From Rhynchopus euleeides (lineage: Eukaryota; Euglenozoa; Diplonemea; Diplonemida; Diplonemidae), in contig OY723255.1 of assembly GCA_963210315.1 (NCBI GenBank), positions 2,294,001 to 2,358,000 of the forward strand: a stretch of 64,000 nucleotides of DNA. The letters are read 5' to 3'. Both the position numbers and the translations under genes were made by a program. Below the pieces are notes generated by a model. That model had not been told where the DNA came from. It saw only the letters and a list, made by a program, of their open reading frames with translations, and did no database searches. Positions 1 to 9,710 of this stretch are shown here, piece by piece. Numbering within the stretch: position 1 is the stretch's first letter; every line of letters begins with the position of its first letter.

Positions 1-1
1 G

Positions 2-2755
2 GGTGAAGAGGAGGAGGAGGCAGATGAGATAGGGGGGGAAGCGCCCCCCCCTCGCCGCGCCGCGCTGCGCGCGGCGTGCGCGGGTGGCGTGGCTGCCGTG
101 TTGGCGGCGCTGCCTCTGCGGTGTGCCATCGCAGCCCTCCCGGGTTATGCCTTCACAGAGGAGTGGGTTGGGGCAGCAGATGAAGAAACAGACGAAACAG
201 ATGCGGCAGATGAGGCCGGATGCAACGGGGCGACAGGGGCGGCGGGGGACCCACCCACCCACACCCAGGCCAGGATGGTCCTCAGCTCGCTGCGGACGCA
301 GGGGGGTGCGCCGGGCGGAGGTGGGGGCGGCGTGCACCGGCTGGGGGTGGTGCGGTGGATCGACTGCGCCCCGCCGTGGCAGGCGCTCCGGGTCACCTTC
401 ACACCGCCGGGGTGCGGCGCGGGGGGAGGTGCTGGCGATGCCGCTCCGCGCAGGGGCTCGGCCTCCCCCAGGCGTGGCGTGGGGGAGGGGGGTGGAATCC
501 TGAATTCCGCGGAGGCCCATGTCAGCTTCGGTGGGTACCTCGATGCTGCCGGCAGGGATGCGGTTTCGCGAATCGCGGCGGCGGCGGCGCGTCACGGAGT
601 CGGGTCGCCGGGGCTCGCCCTCCTGGTGTGCAGCGTCGCAGAGGTGCACAGCCAGGTCACAGCGCCCGACAGGCGCCACTCCAGCATCCCCCCCGCCGCG
701 ATGGAGATCGCGGCGGCCGCAGCCGCGGCTTCCGGAGCTCCCACCGCCCCCACCTCCACAACCGCCATCCCCTCCGGCAGGCAGCAGCAGCAGCAGCCCC
801 GCCACAACCACCACCCCCACCAGCGCCCCTCTTCCACGGAGCTCGAGTTCCAGAAGCGCCTGAGCTATGTCCTGGCGGTGGGGGGTGGGGGCGGCGGGGG
901 TGCCCCGGCAGGGCCCCAGCGGCAGCCCCCCGGCGACGGATCCTGCCGGCAGGCGGGGCAGGCCGGGGAGGGGGGTGGCGGTGCGGCTGGGCTGCTGAGG
1001 CAGAGGCGGGATCAGAGGCAGCAGCAGCGCCGCCAGCAGCAGGCTGGGAAGGCGGGGGGTGGTGGGGCTGCTCCCGCGCAGCAGCAGCAGCAGCGCCACC
1101 CACTCGCTGGCCTCTGCCGCGGCCCCCCGAGGGTCGTCGCAGGGCCTGGCCTGGCGGAGAAGGTGAACCCGGTAGGTCTTCCCTCTGATCCCCGCGTGGG
1201 GGAGGCGGGGGGTGGAGGTGGGGGAGGTGGGGGCACACCCCGCCAGCTCTCGCGTGCCGCATTCCTCAACCCGCGTGTGGCCTGTGGTGGCAGCAGCGCC
1301 CCGAGTGAGGATGTTGCCACGAGGGCCACACCTCCGGCAGGCAGCTCCGCCTTCTCCACCGCAGGCACGCCCTCCGTCGGTGCGTGTGGCGGTGCCCTGC
1401 TGGCGGAGCAGCAGCAGCAGCAGCATCAGCAGCTGCTGCCGGGTGACGGAGGTGGTTGTTGCGTCGACCCACCGGGGGCTGCTATCATGCTGTCCACGCC
1501 GTCCGACGCGGGGGTTTTGGAGCAGCATCGCAATCAGCAGCAGCAGGGCGAGGACAGGCAGGGTGAGGACGGCGAGGGAGGCGGGCCGCTTCTTCTCCAC
1601 CAAGAGGAGGATGGTGTGTGCGGCGGCGGCGCGTGGGCCGGGCTGGCTTCCGACGCCACCGAGGTTCCCGGCGGGGACTGCGGCGCCGATGCTCCCGACG
1701 GCGCTCCCCACGCCCCCCTGCCGCCCCCCGTGCCGGAGGGGGGGGTGGAGGTAGAGGTGGTGGAGGCGGGGACCCCGCACCCCCCAGCTGACACCGCTGG
1801 CACAGCACCAGAGGGAGCAGACCCTGCACGCCCGGCCACCGCCCCACCCCCGGGGGGGGAGGAGGAGGTGGTGGCGGGGGTCGGGCTGCTCTGGAGGGGG
1901 GGCCCGCACGCCGCGGGGTGGCGCAGAGCTGCCTCCCCGCAGGCAGGAGGGGGCTGGGGTGGGGGTGGGGGTGGGGGTGGGGGTGGGGGCTGCTCTGGGG
2001 GGGGGCCCTCATCCCCGGGCTCAGCGCCACTCGCCTCGCTGGTGAACAGCATCGTCGCCTCGGTGAAGCGGCGGGGCGCGCGGGAGGCGCTCCTCCGCGG
2101 GACCTGCCTGGGCAACGTGCGGGCGCACAGCGCGTCACATAGGGGGGCCGCCACGCCGCACCACCTCGACTCCGCCCCCACCACCCGAAGTCGGGACGCG
2201 CAGCCGCTGCCCCTGCAGGGACAGTGGGGCCGCGGGCTGGGCATGCACCGCACCACCGGAGGAGGTGGGGGGAGGGGTAGGACCAAGCTGCGCAGCGCAT
2301 GCCTGCAGGGTGCGGCCGGGTGCAGGGAGGAGTCGGGGGACAGAGGCAGGAAGCACGGCGGTGGTGGGGGTGGAGGGGTCGTCTGCCGGCGACCGGCGAC
2401 CGGGCTGGCGATCGCGCGCCCCGCGCAGAAGCCTGGCGTGTTCCGCCCGCCGTGGCCGAGGTTGGAGGAGATGGCAGCACTCCCGAGTAGCGTGCATGCC
2501 GCCTTCTGTTTCAAGAGGGGCGGTGGTGGTGGAGGTGGAGGTGGAGGTGGTGGTGCTGTGTGTGTGGGCAGCGTTGCAGCCCAGGGGCACTGCAGTGGTG
2601 CAGCGGGGCTGCCGAGGCGGGGCTGCGGCAGGGGCGGCGGGGCGCAGCACCCGCGGGGGTGCGGTGGCGACGGGGGGGACAGCAGCGGGAGCGAGAGTGG
2701 CGGTGGCCTGGGGGGTTGCGGCACACAGCAGCTGCTTTGGGGCCAGCTGGTTTAG
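2..2755 (+). CDS. Large low-complexity protein, 3' part (5' end outside window)
   Basis: The frame is open from the left window edge to a TAG at 2753-2755, giving at least 917 residues, so the gene starts outside the window. I do not recognise a family. The sequence is dominated by Gly runs, Gln runs (for example near 780-800, 1015-1100, 1410-1440 and 1535-1550) and Ala/Pro-rich stretches. Islands that look like real protein lie near 510-720 (a segment beginning SAEAHVSFGGYLDAAGRDAV) and near 2020-2130 (LVNSIVASVKRRGAREALL). Several other frames are also long and open because the DNA is so GC-rich, so frame choice rests on length and on the non-repetitive islands. Introns cannot be excluded. 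What it does is unknown. Confidence 0.45.
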   Translation, partial: GEEEEEADEIGGEAPPPRRAALRAACAGGVAAVLAALPLRCAIAALPGYAFTEEWVGAADEETDETDAADEAGCNGATGAAGDPPTHTQARMVLSSLRTQGGAPGGGGGGVHRLGVVRWIDCAPPWQALRVTFTPPGCGAGGGAGDAAPRRGSASPRRGVGEGGGILNSAEAHVSFGGYLDAAGRDAVSRIAAAAARHGVGSPGLALLVCSVAEVHSQVTAPDRRHSSIPPAAMEIAAAAAAASGAPTAPTSTTAIPSGRQQQQQPRHNHHPHQRPSSTELEFQKRLSYVLAVGGGGGGGAPAGPQRQPPGDGSCRQAGQAGEGGGGAAGLLRQRRDQRQQQRRQQQAGKAGGGGAAPAQQQQQRHPLAGLCRGPPRVVAGPGLAEKVNPVGLPSDPRVGEAGGGGGGGGGTPRQLSRAAFLNPRVACGGSSAPSEDVATRATPPAGSSAFSTAGTPSVGACGGALLAEQQQQQHQQLLPGDGGGCCVDPPGAAIMLSTPSDAGVLEQHRNQQQQGEDRQGEDGEGGGPLLLHQEEDGVCGGGAWAGLASDATEVPGGDCGADAPDGAPHAPLPPPVPEGGVEVEVVEAGTPHPPADTAGTAPEGADPARPATAPPPGGEEEVVAGVGLLWRGGPHAAGWRRAASPQAGGGWGGGGGGGGGGGCSGGGPSSPGSAPLASLVNSIVASVKRRGAREALLRGTCLGNVRAHSASHRGAATPHHLDSAPTTRSRDAQPLPLQGQWGRGLGMHRTTGGGGGRGRTKLRSACLQGAAGCREESGDRGRKHGGGGGGGVVCRRPATGLAIARPAQKPGVFRPPWPRLEEMAALPSSVHAAFCFKRGGGGGGGGGGGGAVCVGSVAAQGHCSGAAGLPRRGCGRGGGAQHPRGCGGDGGDSSGSESGGGLGGCGTQQLLWGQLV

Positions 2756-3443
2756 AGGGCGTGAGGCAGAGGCAGTGTGCGGGTGGAGCGGCGCAACAAG
2801 CCCTCGTGCGGAGGGTGCGGGGAGGGGGGGCTCGGTGCAGCCGACACTAAACAGCAACCGTTAATGTGTGGTGTGTTGATCACTTTTTAAGGTGGGTTTA
2901 CCCACCCCACTCACCCTATGTCAGGCGTGTCTGTGTGTGTGATCTTCGTGATGTAACCGTTGGTAAAGCGGGATGTCTCCGTCCCGCATGAAACCTGGCT
3001 GATTCTCAAAAAACGATGTGGCGTTGCCACGCCACATCTTGTCTTTTCACCACATTTTGGCGCTCAGCAGGGAGTGGCTGACAAGGCGGCCCCCTGTGCA
3101 GCTGCTGGCCCCCTCTGCCTCTTGGCGCCTTGGAACCCCCTTTTGAAGGCCTGGGAAGGTTCAGCGGGGCGGACGGGCCTACCGCGGGGATCGCGTATTT
3201 TCCCCATCCGATCCCCCGCTTGCCTCGCTGACAGCGTGGGGTCAAAGTTGGCTGGCAACTCAACCATGAGCAGTGTCTCGGCGATGTGCTGTGCCGAGAG
3301 CCTCACCCCCGCCCCAGATTCTCTGCCCCCCCCTCCGGGTTCGTTGCACGGCTGCACACCACCACGCCACACCACCCTGCCTGCGGAAGGGCACACGCAG
3401 TGCGTCTCCACCTGCCCAGCCACCCGCACCCAGCCACAGACAG
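2756..3443. other. Intergenic region upstream of WD1
   Basis: No gene is supported here. It holds a perfect hairpin at 3015-3038 and, from about 3290 to 3443, C-rich DNA (CCCCGCCCC, CACACCACC) of the kind that forms the 5' leaders of the other WD40 genes in this window. Confidence 0.5.
3015..3038. other. Perfect 9-bp hairpin followed by a T-rich run
   Basis: GATGTGGCG and CGCCACATC are perfect inverted arms around a 6-nt loop, followed by TTGTCTTTT. It could be a transcript 3'-end or processing structure for the gene ending at 2755, or a foldback remnant. No function is demonstrated. Confidence 0.4.
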
Positions 3444-4583
3444 ATGGCAACCAATCCCATGGAGGTGACTGTTCGCCACACCGGGAGCGGTGACAGCTGT
3501 GTCGTCGGAGTTCCGGAAGGCGGGACCGTGGCCAGGCTGAAGGCGGATGCGCTGGAGGAGATGTTCCCGGGTTCTATCGACGCATCCCGTGAGGCTGCAT
3601 GCGTGGCAGCACACATCGAAGGGTGTGAGGAGGAGCTGGACGATGAAGAGCGCGTTGCCGACACGGGTCTGGAGGACGGGAGTGCTGTCAAGCTCGTCCC
3701 GCGCTGGCCCACAGTCAAGGCCCCCGCAGTCTACAACAGTGCACATGGCGAGGTCTTATCCTGCATCACACTGTCGAGGTGTGGGAAGCTGTGTGCTGTG
3801 GGTTACCACAACGGACACATCACTGTGTTTGACACCAGCACTGGTGATGTGGTGGCGGACGTAACACACGGCAACCGCACTATCGGCTGGGCGGCGTTCT
3901 CCATCTGTGGGACGTGGTTGGCAACAGGCTCTCCTGACGGCACCATCTGCGTGTGGCTGACAACGACGTCGGACCAGGTGTGCATTCTGAATCCTCACTC
4001 TGTCATCCGGAGTGCAGCGTGGACACATTGCGGGCGTCTGGTATCAGGAGATGCTATTGGCAATGTGTTTGTGTGGGACCTGAAGGGCACACCGAGCCCC
4101 ACAGTGCTGGAGGGTCACGGCAAACGTGTGGCCAGCCTTGTCGTATCGGGAACAAGGATCTTCAGCGGGTCACATGACAATAACATCCGTGTGTGGGACA
4201 TCAGCACCCTCACACACACACACACCCTGGATGAGCACCTCAAGAGAGTGACTGGCCTCAACCTGACCGACGACGAGCAGCAACTGGTGTCATGCTCTGA
4301 GGACAGCTTACTCAAGGTGTGGTGCACAACCTCCCTCAGCTGCCTGCGTACTGTGCAACTGGCTTCCTATCCCTTTTCGCTTTCTGTGTCACAGCCAGGT
4401 GATGTTTTTTCAGTGGTGCATCTTGACGACATCGTGCTGTATTGCCTCAGCACAGGTGAATGTCTGGGGAAGGTGGGCGCAGATGGTGGCAGTGTTTTAC
4501 TCAGCCCTTGTGGCAGGTGGATTTTCTCGACGAAGCGCCATTCTTTGCGTGTGCGTCCTGTGTCTTTCGCCGATTCATCCTGA
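3444..4583 (+). CDS. WD1: ubiquitin-like + 7-bladed WD40 protein
   Basis: 379 residues. Residues about 6-89 form a ubiquitin-like (beta-grasp) domain: a V-x-V-x-H first strand, an EGGTVARLKADALEE helix region, a conserved EEELDDEERVADTGLEDG loop and a closing VKLVPRWP strand. Seven WD40-type blades follow, with typical ends such as ITVFDT, ICVWLT, VFVWDL, IRVWDI and LKVWCT. The last two blades are degenerate (VLYCLS; LRVRPVS). There is no signal peptide or membrane segment, so it is presumably cytosolic or nuclear. The start is ATG 3444; a second in-frame ATG at 3459 matches the MDV start of the paralogues. Ubiquitin-like plus WD40 architecture suggests a recognition or scaffold protein; the exact role is unknown. 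Confidence 0.85.
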   Translation: MATNPMEVTVRHTGSGDSCVVGVPEGGTVARLKADALEEMFPGSIDASREAACVAAHIEGCEEELDDEERVADTGLEDGSAVKLVPRWPTVKAPAVYNSAHGEVLSCITLSRCGKLCAVGYHNGHITVFDTSTGDVVADVTHGNRTIGWAAFSICGTWLATGSPDGTICVWLTTTSDQVCILNPHSVIRSAAWTHCGRLVSGDAIGNVFVWDLKGTPSPTVLEGHGKRVASLVVSGTRIFSGSHDNNIRVWDISTLTHTHTLDEHLKRVTGLNLTDDEQQLVSCSEDSLLKVWCTTSLSCLRTVQLASYPFSLSVSQPGDVFSVVHLDDIVLYCLSTGECLGKVGADGGSVLLSPCGRWIFSTKRHSLRVRPVSFADSS

Positions 4584-4598
4584 GTGCAGTCCTTTTTT

Positions 4599-4741
4599 GT
4601 GTGAAACGCACCGTGCTCACGGGAGGCGTTCAGAACTAAAAAGGTTGCAGTGGGAGCAATGTTCTGTTCACCTACACTCCACGCCCCAACGTGACAGGTG
4701 ACCAGAAGGTTGCACAAACAAAACACAAGAAACCCGGTAAT
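4599..4741 (+). repeat. R2 dispersed repeat, copy 1
   Basis: A 143-bp unit beginning GTGTGAAACGCACCGTGCTC and ending AAACCCGGTAA. It recurs on the same strand at 32206-32350, 32517-32625 (partial) and 36996-37140. Two other copies are preceded by a variant of the GGAAGCG..CAA(C/T)GCA motif, so R2 is probably a solo terminus of another tyrosine-recombinase element family. It sits 15 bp after the WD1 stop. Confidence 0.6.
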
Positions 4742-5085
4742 GGTGTGATCATGGAACCCCCCAGAGCTGGCACAGACCTGGCACAGAACCTCGATATGAT
4801 TACACCAGGCAATCCATTTCCTCCCCCCTGCTTTGTCGGTGCGTGATTCTCGCGACCCACGATAGCTTCAACCCTGAGGTGCTCGCACAGCGCCATCATG
4901 CAGAAGAAATGTTTTGAGAATTTCAGGGTTTTGCGCGTGCGTGTCGAAGTGCAACAGGTAAGGTGTTTCGCATCCTCATGATGATTAATGTGTCATTATG
5001 CGCCAAACTGAAGGTGTGCTTCCCGACCTTGCTTTTCTTTTGTGTGCAGAACCATCTCGTGTTCACAGTGCGAAACGTCAACAAA

Positions 5086-5139
5086 CCGCAGCTGATGCGG
5101 TGCATCTGAGATTGAGAAGGCAAATGACTGACGTCTCAG
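5086..5139 (+). promoter_or_regulatory. Putative splice-acceptor module before WD2
   Basis: GCAGCTGATGCGGTGCATCTGAG, then a branch-like ACTGAC and a short pyrimidine run ending CAG at 5137-5139. The module recurs before other WD40 genes. The roughly 150 bp that follow (C-rich, then GAGCTCGACACCCCC) are nearly identical after the acceptors at 26761, 30462 and 60930, so they look like a conserved 5' leader. Confidence 0.5.
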
Positions 5140-5383
5140 ACTCCGGGACCCACCCCCCGCCCCAATTGAGCTCGACACCCCCACACCGCACAACACGCGA
5201 AGCTGCACCACCTGCACACAGGCAACCCTCCCTGCCGGATGTGCTGAACTCCTGCACTCCGTTGCTCGACACACTGTTGTTACTTTGAGGCCCCCATCAT
5301 GCGCACACAGCACACACCGCCACACTCTCCAGGAAGGCTTTGCTGTTGGTGTCAGCGTGCAAGGGGAGGGGGGAGTCACAAAC

Positions 5384-6514
5384 ATGGATGTGACTGTTCG
5401 TCATGCCGAGACCGGTGACAGCTGTGTCGTCGGAGTTCCGGAAGGCGGGACCGTGGTCAGGCTGAAGGCGGATGCGCTGGAGGAGATGTTTCCGGGTTCT
5501 ATCAACAACGCATCCCGTGAGGCTGCATGCGTGGCAGCACACATCGAAGGGTGTGAGGAGGAGCTGGACGATGAAGAGCGCGTTGCCGACACGGGTCTGG
5601 AGGACGGGGGTGCTGTCAAGCTCGTCCCACGCTGGCCCACAGTCAAGGCCCCCGCAGTCTACTCATTGACGCATGGCGATCGTATGCACTGCATCACACT
5701 GTCGAGGTGTGGGAAGCTGTGTGCTGTGGGCTTCCACAACGGACACATCACTGTGTTCGACACCATCACCGCTGATGTGGTGGGGTACGTAGCACACGGC
5801 AACGACGTGACCCCTCAGACCCCGTTCTCCGCCTGTGGGACGTGGTTGGCAACGTGTTCAGAGGACGGCACCATCTGCGTGTGGCTCACAGCAACCTGGG
5901 AGAAGGTTTACATGCTGGACCACAACAACGCCGCTGTGTTCAGTGCAGCATGGACACACTGCGGACGTCTGGTGTCTGGAGACAACAGCGGGAAACTGCG
6001 TGTGTGGGACTTGAAGGGCACACCGAGCCCCACAGTGCTGGTGGGTCACACCAGGCCTGTTGAGAGCAGCGCTGTGTCCGGCACGAGGATCTACAGCGGG
6101 TCACGGGACAAGACCATCCGTGTGTGGGACCTTCGCACCCTCACATGCACACACACCCTGGATGAGCACACTGGTGCCATCTCCGGCATCGCCCTGACTC
6201 AGGATGAGCAGCACCTGGTGTCGTGCTCTGAGGACATGTCACTCAAGGTGTGGTGCACAACCTCCCTCAGCTGCCTGCGTACTGTCCAACTGGGCACCTA
6301 TCCCTTCTCACTTGCTGTGTCAAAGCAAAGTGATGTTCTTGCAGTGGCTTCATTCACCGCCACGAAGCTGTACCGCCTCAGCACAGGTGAGCTTCGAGGG
6401 CAGCTTGCGTCACAGGGTTTTGGTGCTGCGCTCAGCCCCTGCGACAGGTGGCTCTTCACATCAACAAACTGCACTTGTGTCTCTGTGTGTGCTGTGTCTT
6501 CCATTTTACCCTGA
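5384..6514 (+). CDS. WD2: ubiquitin-like + WD40 protein
   Basis: 376 residues with a ubiquitin-like domain (1-85, carrying an extra Asn codon in SINNASRE) and a 7-bladed propeller. The start chosen is the ATG in ACAAACATGG, which has a purine at -3. The frame stays open upstream, and in some paralogues an ATG about 90 nt further up is in frame, but here that ATG is out of frame, so the upstream segment is more likely leader. Variable positions at the first strand of each blade read DRMHC, NDVTPQ, AAVFS and RPVES, against EVLSC, NRTIGW, SVIRS and KRVAS in WD1. Confidence 0.85.
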   Translation: MDVTVRHAETGDSCVVGVPEGGTVVRLKADALEEMFPGSINNASREAACVAAHIEGCEEELDDEERVADTGLEDGGAVKLVPRWPTVKAPAVYSLTHGDRMHCITLSRCGKLCAVGFHNGHITVFDTITADVVGYVAHGNDVTPQTPFSACGTWLATCSEDGTICVWLTATWEKVYMLDHNNAAVFSAAWTHCGRLVSGDNSGKLRVWDLKGTPSPTVLVGHTRPVESSAVSGTRIYSGSRDKTIRVWDLRTLTCTHTLDEHTGAISGIALTQDEQHLVSCSEDMSLKVWCTTSLSCLRTVQLGTYPFSLAVSKQSDVLAVASFTATKLYRLSTGELRGQLASQGFGAALSPCDRWLFTSTNCTCVSVCAVSSILP

Positions 6515-6835
6515 GTGCAGTGGATCCGTTTCCCCTGCCTTGCGGGGTTGCTGTTTCATGATGTGTATCTCCTCCTGTATCGACACCCTCACCACATGCC
6601 AGGGTGTTGAGCCGTCACCGCACATACCAAACCCAAGAAAGAGACTGACAGCGGAAACTGCACCGTCTTGGTTTCTCACCTTCCCATCACAGCACTCTCC
6701 GACCCGATCAGTCTCTTCTCAAGATACGACTCACACAGTAGGTTCCCCACTCCACCCACCACAACCGGAAAGCTTCCTCAGCACTGGAGGTGGGCGACGG
6801 GCGTGAGGTGAGGTGGAGATGGGAATACTTGCGAG

Positions 6836-6952
6836 TTGGCAGAAGGTGTGTGACGCCCCCCGCAGCGGATCCGGGCCCCCCACAAAGGGCGTCACTCCCG
6901 ACGCCGGCGAGCGGCGTCGCGTCACGGCCTGCCCGGTGCAATCACCTCAGTG
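6836..6952 (+). pseudogene. Relic of an NLS-bearing first exon (WD4 type) upstream of WD3
   Basis: This stretch (GTGTGTGACGCCCCCCGCAG... GCGGCGTCGCGTCACGGCCTG) aligns with the N-terminal exon of WD4 at about 23124-23235, which encodes a basic SKRRRV motif, but it lacks the ATG and is not in frame with WD3. It shows that WD3 or a predecessor once had the alternative N-terminal exon. Confidence 0.55.
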
Positions 6953-7327
6953 ACGAAGGCACAGCTCCCCAACCCCGACCCCCTCCAGCGTCTTCCGCGA
7001 CTTCCAGGCCACCGCTTTGAGTCACTGTTTTTGGTCCCCAACCCCACCATCGCACACTGCACTCAGTGGCTGTACACCACCACACCCTTCAGGAAGGATT
7101 CTCAGTTTGTTCCCGCGTGCAAGCGACGCTGGGTAAGAGGAGGCAACAGTACCACACTCTCAGGAAGGAGCCCCTTTGACCCCGAGCCCCATCATGCGCA
7201 CACAGCACACACCGCCACACTCTCCAGGAAGGCTTTGCTGCTGGTGTCAGCGTGCAAAAAGATCCGGCTGTTGTTTGTGTGCCACATCCGGCACGCCGAA
7301 AGCGAAGAGGGGTACAGAATCAACAAC

Positions 7328-8461
7328 ATGGATGTGACTGTTCGTCATGCCGAGACCGGGGACAGCTGTGTCGTCGGAGTTCCGGAAGGCGGGACCGTGG
7401 TCAGGCTGAAGGAGGATGCGCTGGAGGAGATGTCCCCGGGTTCTATCGACGCATCCCGTGAGGCTGCATGCGTGGCAGCACACATCGAAGGGTGTGAGGA
7501 GGAGCTGGACGATGAAGAGCGCGTTGCCGACACGGGTCTGGAGGACGGGGGTGCTGTCAAGCTCGTCCCACGCTGGCCCAACGTCAAGGCCCCCGCTGTC
7601 TACTCATCTCCGCATGGCGATCGTACGCACTGCATCACACTGTCGAGGTGTGGGACGCTGTGTGCTGTGGGGTACCACAACGGACACATCACTGTGTTTG
7701 ACACCATCACCGCTGATGTGGTGGCGGACGTAACACACGGCAACAGTACTATTTTTCGCGCAGCGTTCTCAGTCTGTGGGACGTGGTTGGCAACGTGCTC
7801 TTCTGACGGCACCATCTGTGTATGGCTGGCCGCAACCTGGGAGCAGGTCTGCACGCTGGACCACAGCTCCTCAATCCGGAGTGCAGTGTGGACACGCTGC
7901 GGACGACTAGTGTCCGGAGACAACATCGGTATGGTGCGTGTGTGGTACTTGAAGGGCACACCGAGCCACACCGAGCTGGAGGGTCACATCAAACGTGTTG
8001 CCGGCCTTGCTGTGTCAACTACGAGAATCTTCAGCGGGTCGTGGGACAACAGCATTCGTGTGTGGGACATCAGCACCCTCACACACACACACACCCTAGA
8101 TGAGCACATCAAAAGAGTCACCGGCATCGCCCTGACTCAGGACGAGCAGCACCTGGTGTCGTGCTCTGGCGACAAGTCACTCAAGGTGTGGTGCACAACC
8201 TCCCTCAGCTGCCTGCGTACTGTGCGACTGGACTACTACCCTTTCTCGCTTGCTGTTTCACAACCAGGTGACGCTGTTGCACTGGAGTCTATAAATAACA
8301 CCGTGCTGTACCGCCTCAGCACAGGTGAGTGTTTGGGGAAGGTGGGCGCAGAGAGTGGCAGTGTTTCACTCAGCCCCTGCGGGAGGTGGTTTTTCTCGAC
8401 GGACCTCTATGTTCTGCTTGTGTCTTCCGTGTCACCTGAGCCGCCTGTTTCCGATTCCTGA
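7328..8461 (+). CDS. WD3: ubiquitin-like + WD40 protein
   Basis: 377 residues with the same layout as WD1 and WD2. The start is the ATG in AACAACATGG; the reading frame is open for 126 codons upstream, but that part corresponds to leader sequence in the paralogues. Blade 3 ends VRVWYL rather than VRVWDL, so the usual Asp is replaced by Tyr. Blade-face positions read DRTHC, NSTIFR, SSIRS and KRVAG. The C-terminus (SSVSPEPPVSDS) differs from the common SSVSP ending. Confidence 0.85.
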   Translation: MDVTVRHAETGDSCVVGVPEGGTVVRLKEDALEEMSPGSIDASREAACVAAHIEGCEEELDDEERVADTGLEDGGAVKLVPRWPNVKAPAVYSSPHGDRTHCITLSRCGTLCAVGYHNGHITVFDTITADVVADVTHGNSTIFRAAFSVCGTWLATCSSDGTICVWLAATWEQVCTLDHSSSIRSAVWTRCGRLVSGDNIGMVRVWYLKGTPSHTELEGHIKRVAGLAVSTTRIFSGSWDNSIRVWDISTLTHTHTLDEHIKRVTGIALTQDEQHLVSCSGDKSLKVWCTTSLSCLRTVRLDYYPFSLAVSQPGDAVALESINNTVLYRLSTGECLGKVGAESGSVSLSPCGRWFFSTDLYVLLVSSVSPEPPVSDS

Positions 8462-8918
8462 TCCTGCCTTGCATTCTAGCCTCCCCAGCACAGCACTCTC
8501 TGACCCCTGCTCGGGTTGGAGGCAGCTGATACGGTGCAGCTGATATGAGAATATGGCAAAAGGACTTTCACGCTGCTCTCTCTCTCTGCAGACTGCTCCA
8601 CACCCCCCCCCCCCCCCTCACCCCCCTGGTGTAGTGACTACAAAAAGGACTAACATTGCGAGAAGGTTCTGGGAGATTTACTTTTCCATTCACTCTCGAC
8701 GATCAAACCCCCCCCTCACCCCCCGCCCCAATGGCGGCGCCTGAATGCTGAATCGCGGCATGATCTTTTCAGCCGCTGAAATGGGTCTTGCCTCGCCACT
8801 CTGTGCTTCCTGTTTGTTGTGCGTTTCACCACAACCTCTCCCCTCCCTCCATTCCCCCGTGTTGAGTGACATGTGTCGATAGGGTTCCATTTTTTACAAC
8901 AACGGGGAATCTGTCAGT
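8462..8918. other. Intergenic region after WD3
   Basis: It contains the usual post-WD 3' sequence (GCATTCTAGCCTCCCCAGCACAG), one splice-acceptor module (8519-8591) and poly-C tracts at about 8603-8625, but no WD gene follows the acceptor. It therefore reads as the front of a lost gene copy. Confidence 0.4.
8519..8591 (+). promoter_or_regulatory. Orphan splice-acceptor module
   Basis: A GGCAGCTGATACGGTGCAGC block, then TTTCACGCTG and a CTCTCTCTCTCTGCAG acceptor ending at 8591. It is the same module that lies upstream of WD2, WD6-WD8, WD10, WD13 and WD14, but here a MITE and debris follow instead of a gene. Confidence 0.45.
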
Positions 8919-9026
8919 GGGGGTCTTCGCTGGTCGACAAACTTCGACAAATTTCGTCAGTTTTCAGCCAATTCAACAGGAAATGCACCAGAATGCACTG
9001 ATGACCACCCTGTAGCGAAGACCCCC
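8919..9026. mobile_element. MITE-like element with 13-bp terminal inverted repeats
   Basis: A 108-bp element bounded by GGGGGTCTTCGCT and its exact inverse AGCGAAGACCCCC, flanked by AGT on both sides (possible 3-bp target duplication). It has no coding capacity. A diverged copy lies at 43962-44081 and a third begins at 63924 and runs off the window. Confidence 0.7.
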
Positions 9027-9200
9027 AGTGTCAAAAAGATAGTAGGCAGCGCTTGGGCAACAAATACAACCTCATCAGTCTGCGGAGTTGCTTTTGTTGT
9101 GCCCGGATTTGGCGCACAAACAACAGCCTTATCTTTTTGTGCCATGCTTGCCAGCACAGGGCGGCACCTGCGAGAGTGGCAATCATCACAAAGCCACTAC

Positions 9201-9295
9201 TGTGTTGCCCTCAGCCCCTGCGGGAGGTGGGCCCTCACGCTGAACCGCTACTCTCTGTGTGTCTCCCCTGTGTCTTCCGTGCCACCCGAGTGGAG
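9201..9295 (+). pseudogene. 3' tail fragment of a WD40 gene
   Basis: It encodes the last propeller strand block (VALSPCGRWALTLNRYSLC, ending SSVPPE), closest to the end of WD8 at about 31775-31868, and the similarity continues into the 3' flank. The TAG stop of WD8 is TGG here, so the frame runs on into the DUF4116 gene. It is a fragment left by duplication or recombination, not an exon of that gene. Confidence 0.7.
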
Positions 9296-9710
9296 TGTCA
9301 CAGAACATCCCTTTATCCCTTCCTGCCTTGCTCCCTCTCCTCGCAGCACGGCACCTTCTGCCCCAACAGCGACTCTGGACCTGTCGACACAATGCGGGGT
9401 CTTCGGGACCAGGGGTGCGGGCGTGCGCTATTCGTTGTGTAGTTATCTGCGGCTCTGTCGTGTTCACATCTGTTCTCCACACGCCTTGATCCACCTTCAC
9501 GAGGTCTTCGCCCAGAAGTGCAGAATAGTGAGCTGCCTCACAACAAAGCTCTGGAAACGAGTCGGACGATGTGACATCCCCCCCCCTCTGAAGTGTCTTC
9601 CACACACTATACCTTGCGTTCCAGGGGTTGCAGTGGTTGCACCGCCCTGTGACTTTGCCACACCGCACCACCAGACACACAGGGCAAGACCAAGCTCGTC
9701 TGTTGAAGCA

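Noticed and set aside
145-2857. Long open frames on the minus strand and other frames over the 5' gene
   Set aside because: They are Pro/Ala/Arg-rich shadows of GC-rich repeats in the + strand frame and contain no recognisable domain.
9099-9710. The extra 204 codons upstream in frame with DUF4116 gene 1
   Set aside because: They read through a WD40 tail fragment whose stop codon is mutated; copy 2 and the start context support the ATG at 9711.
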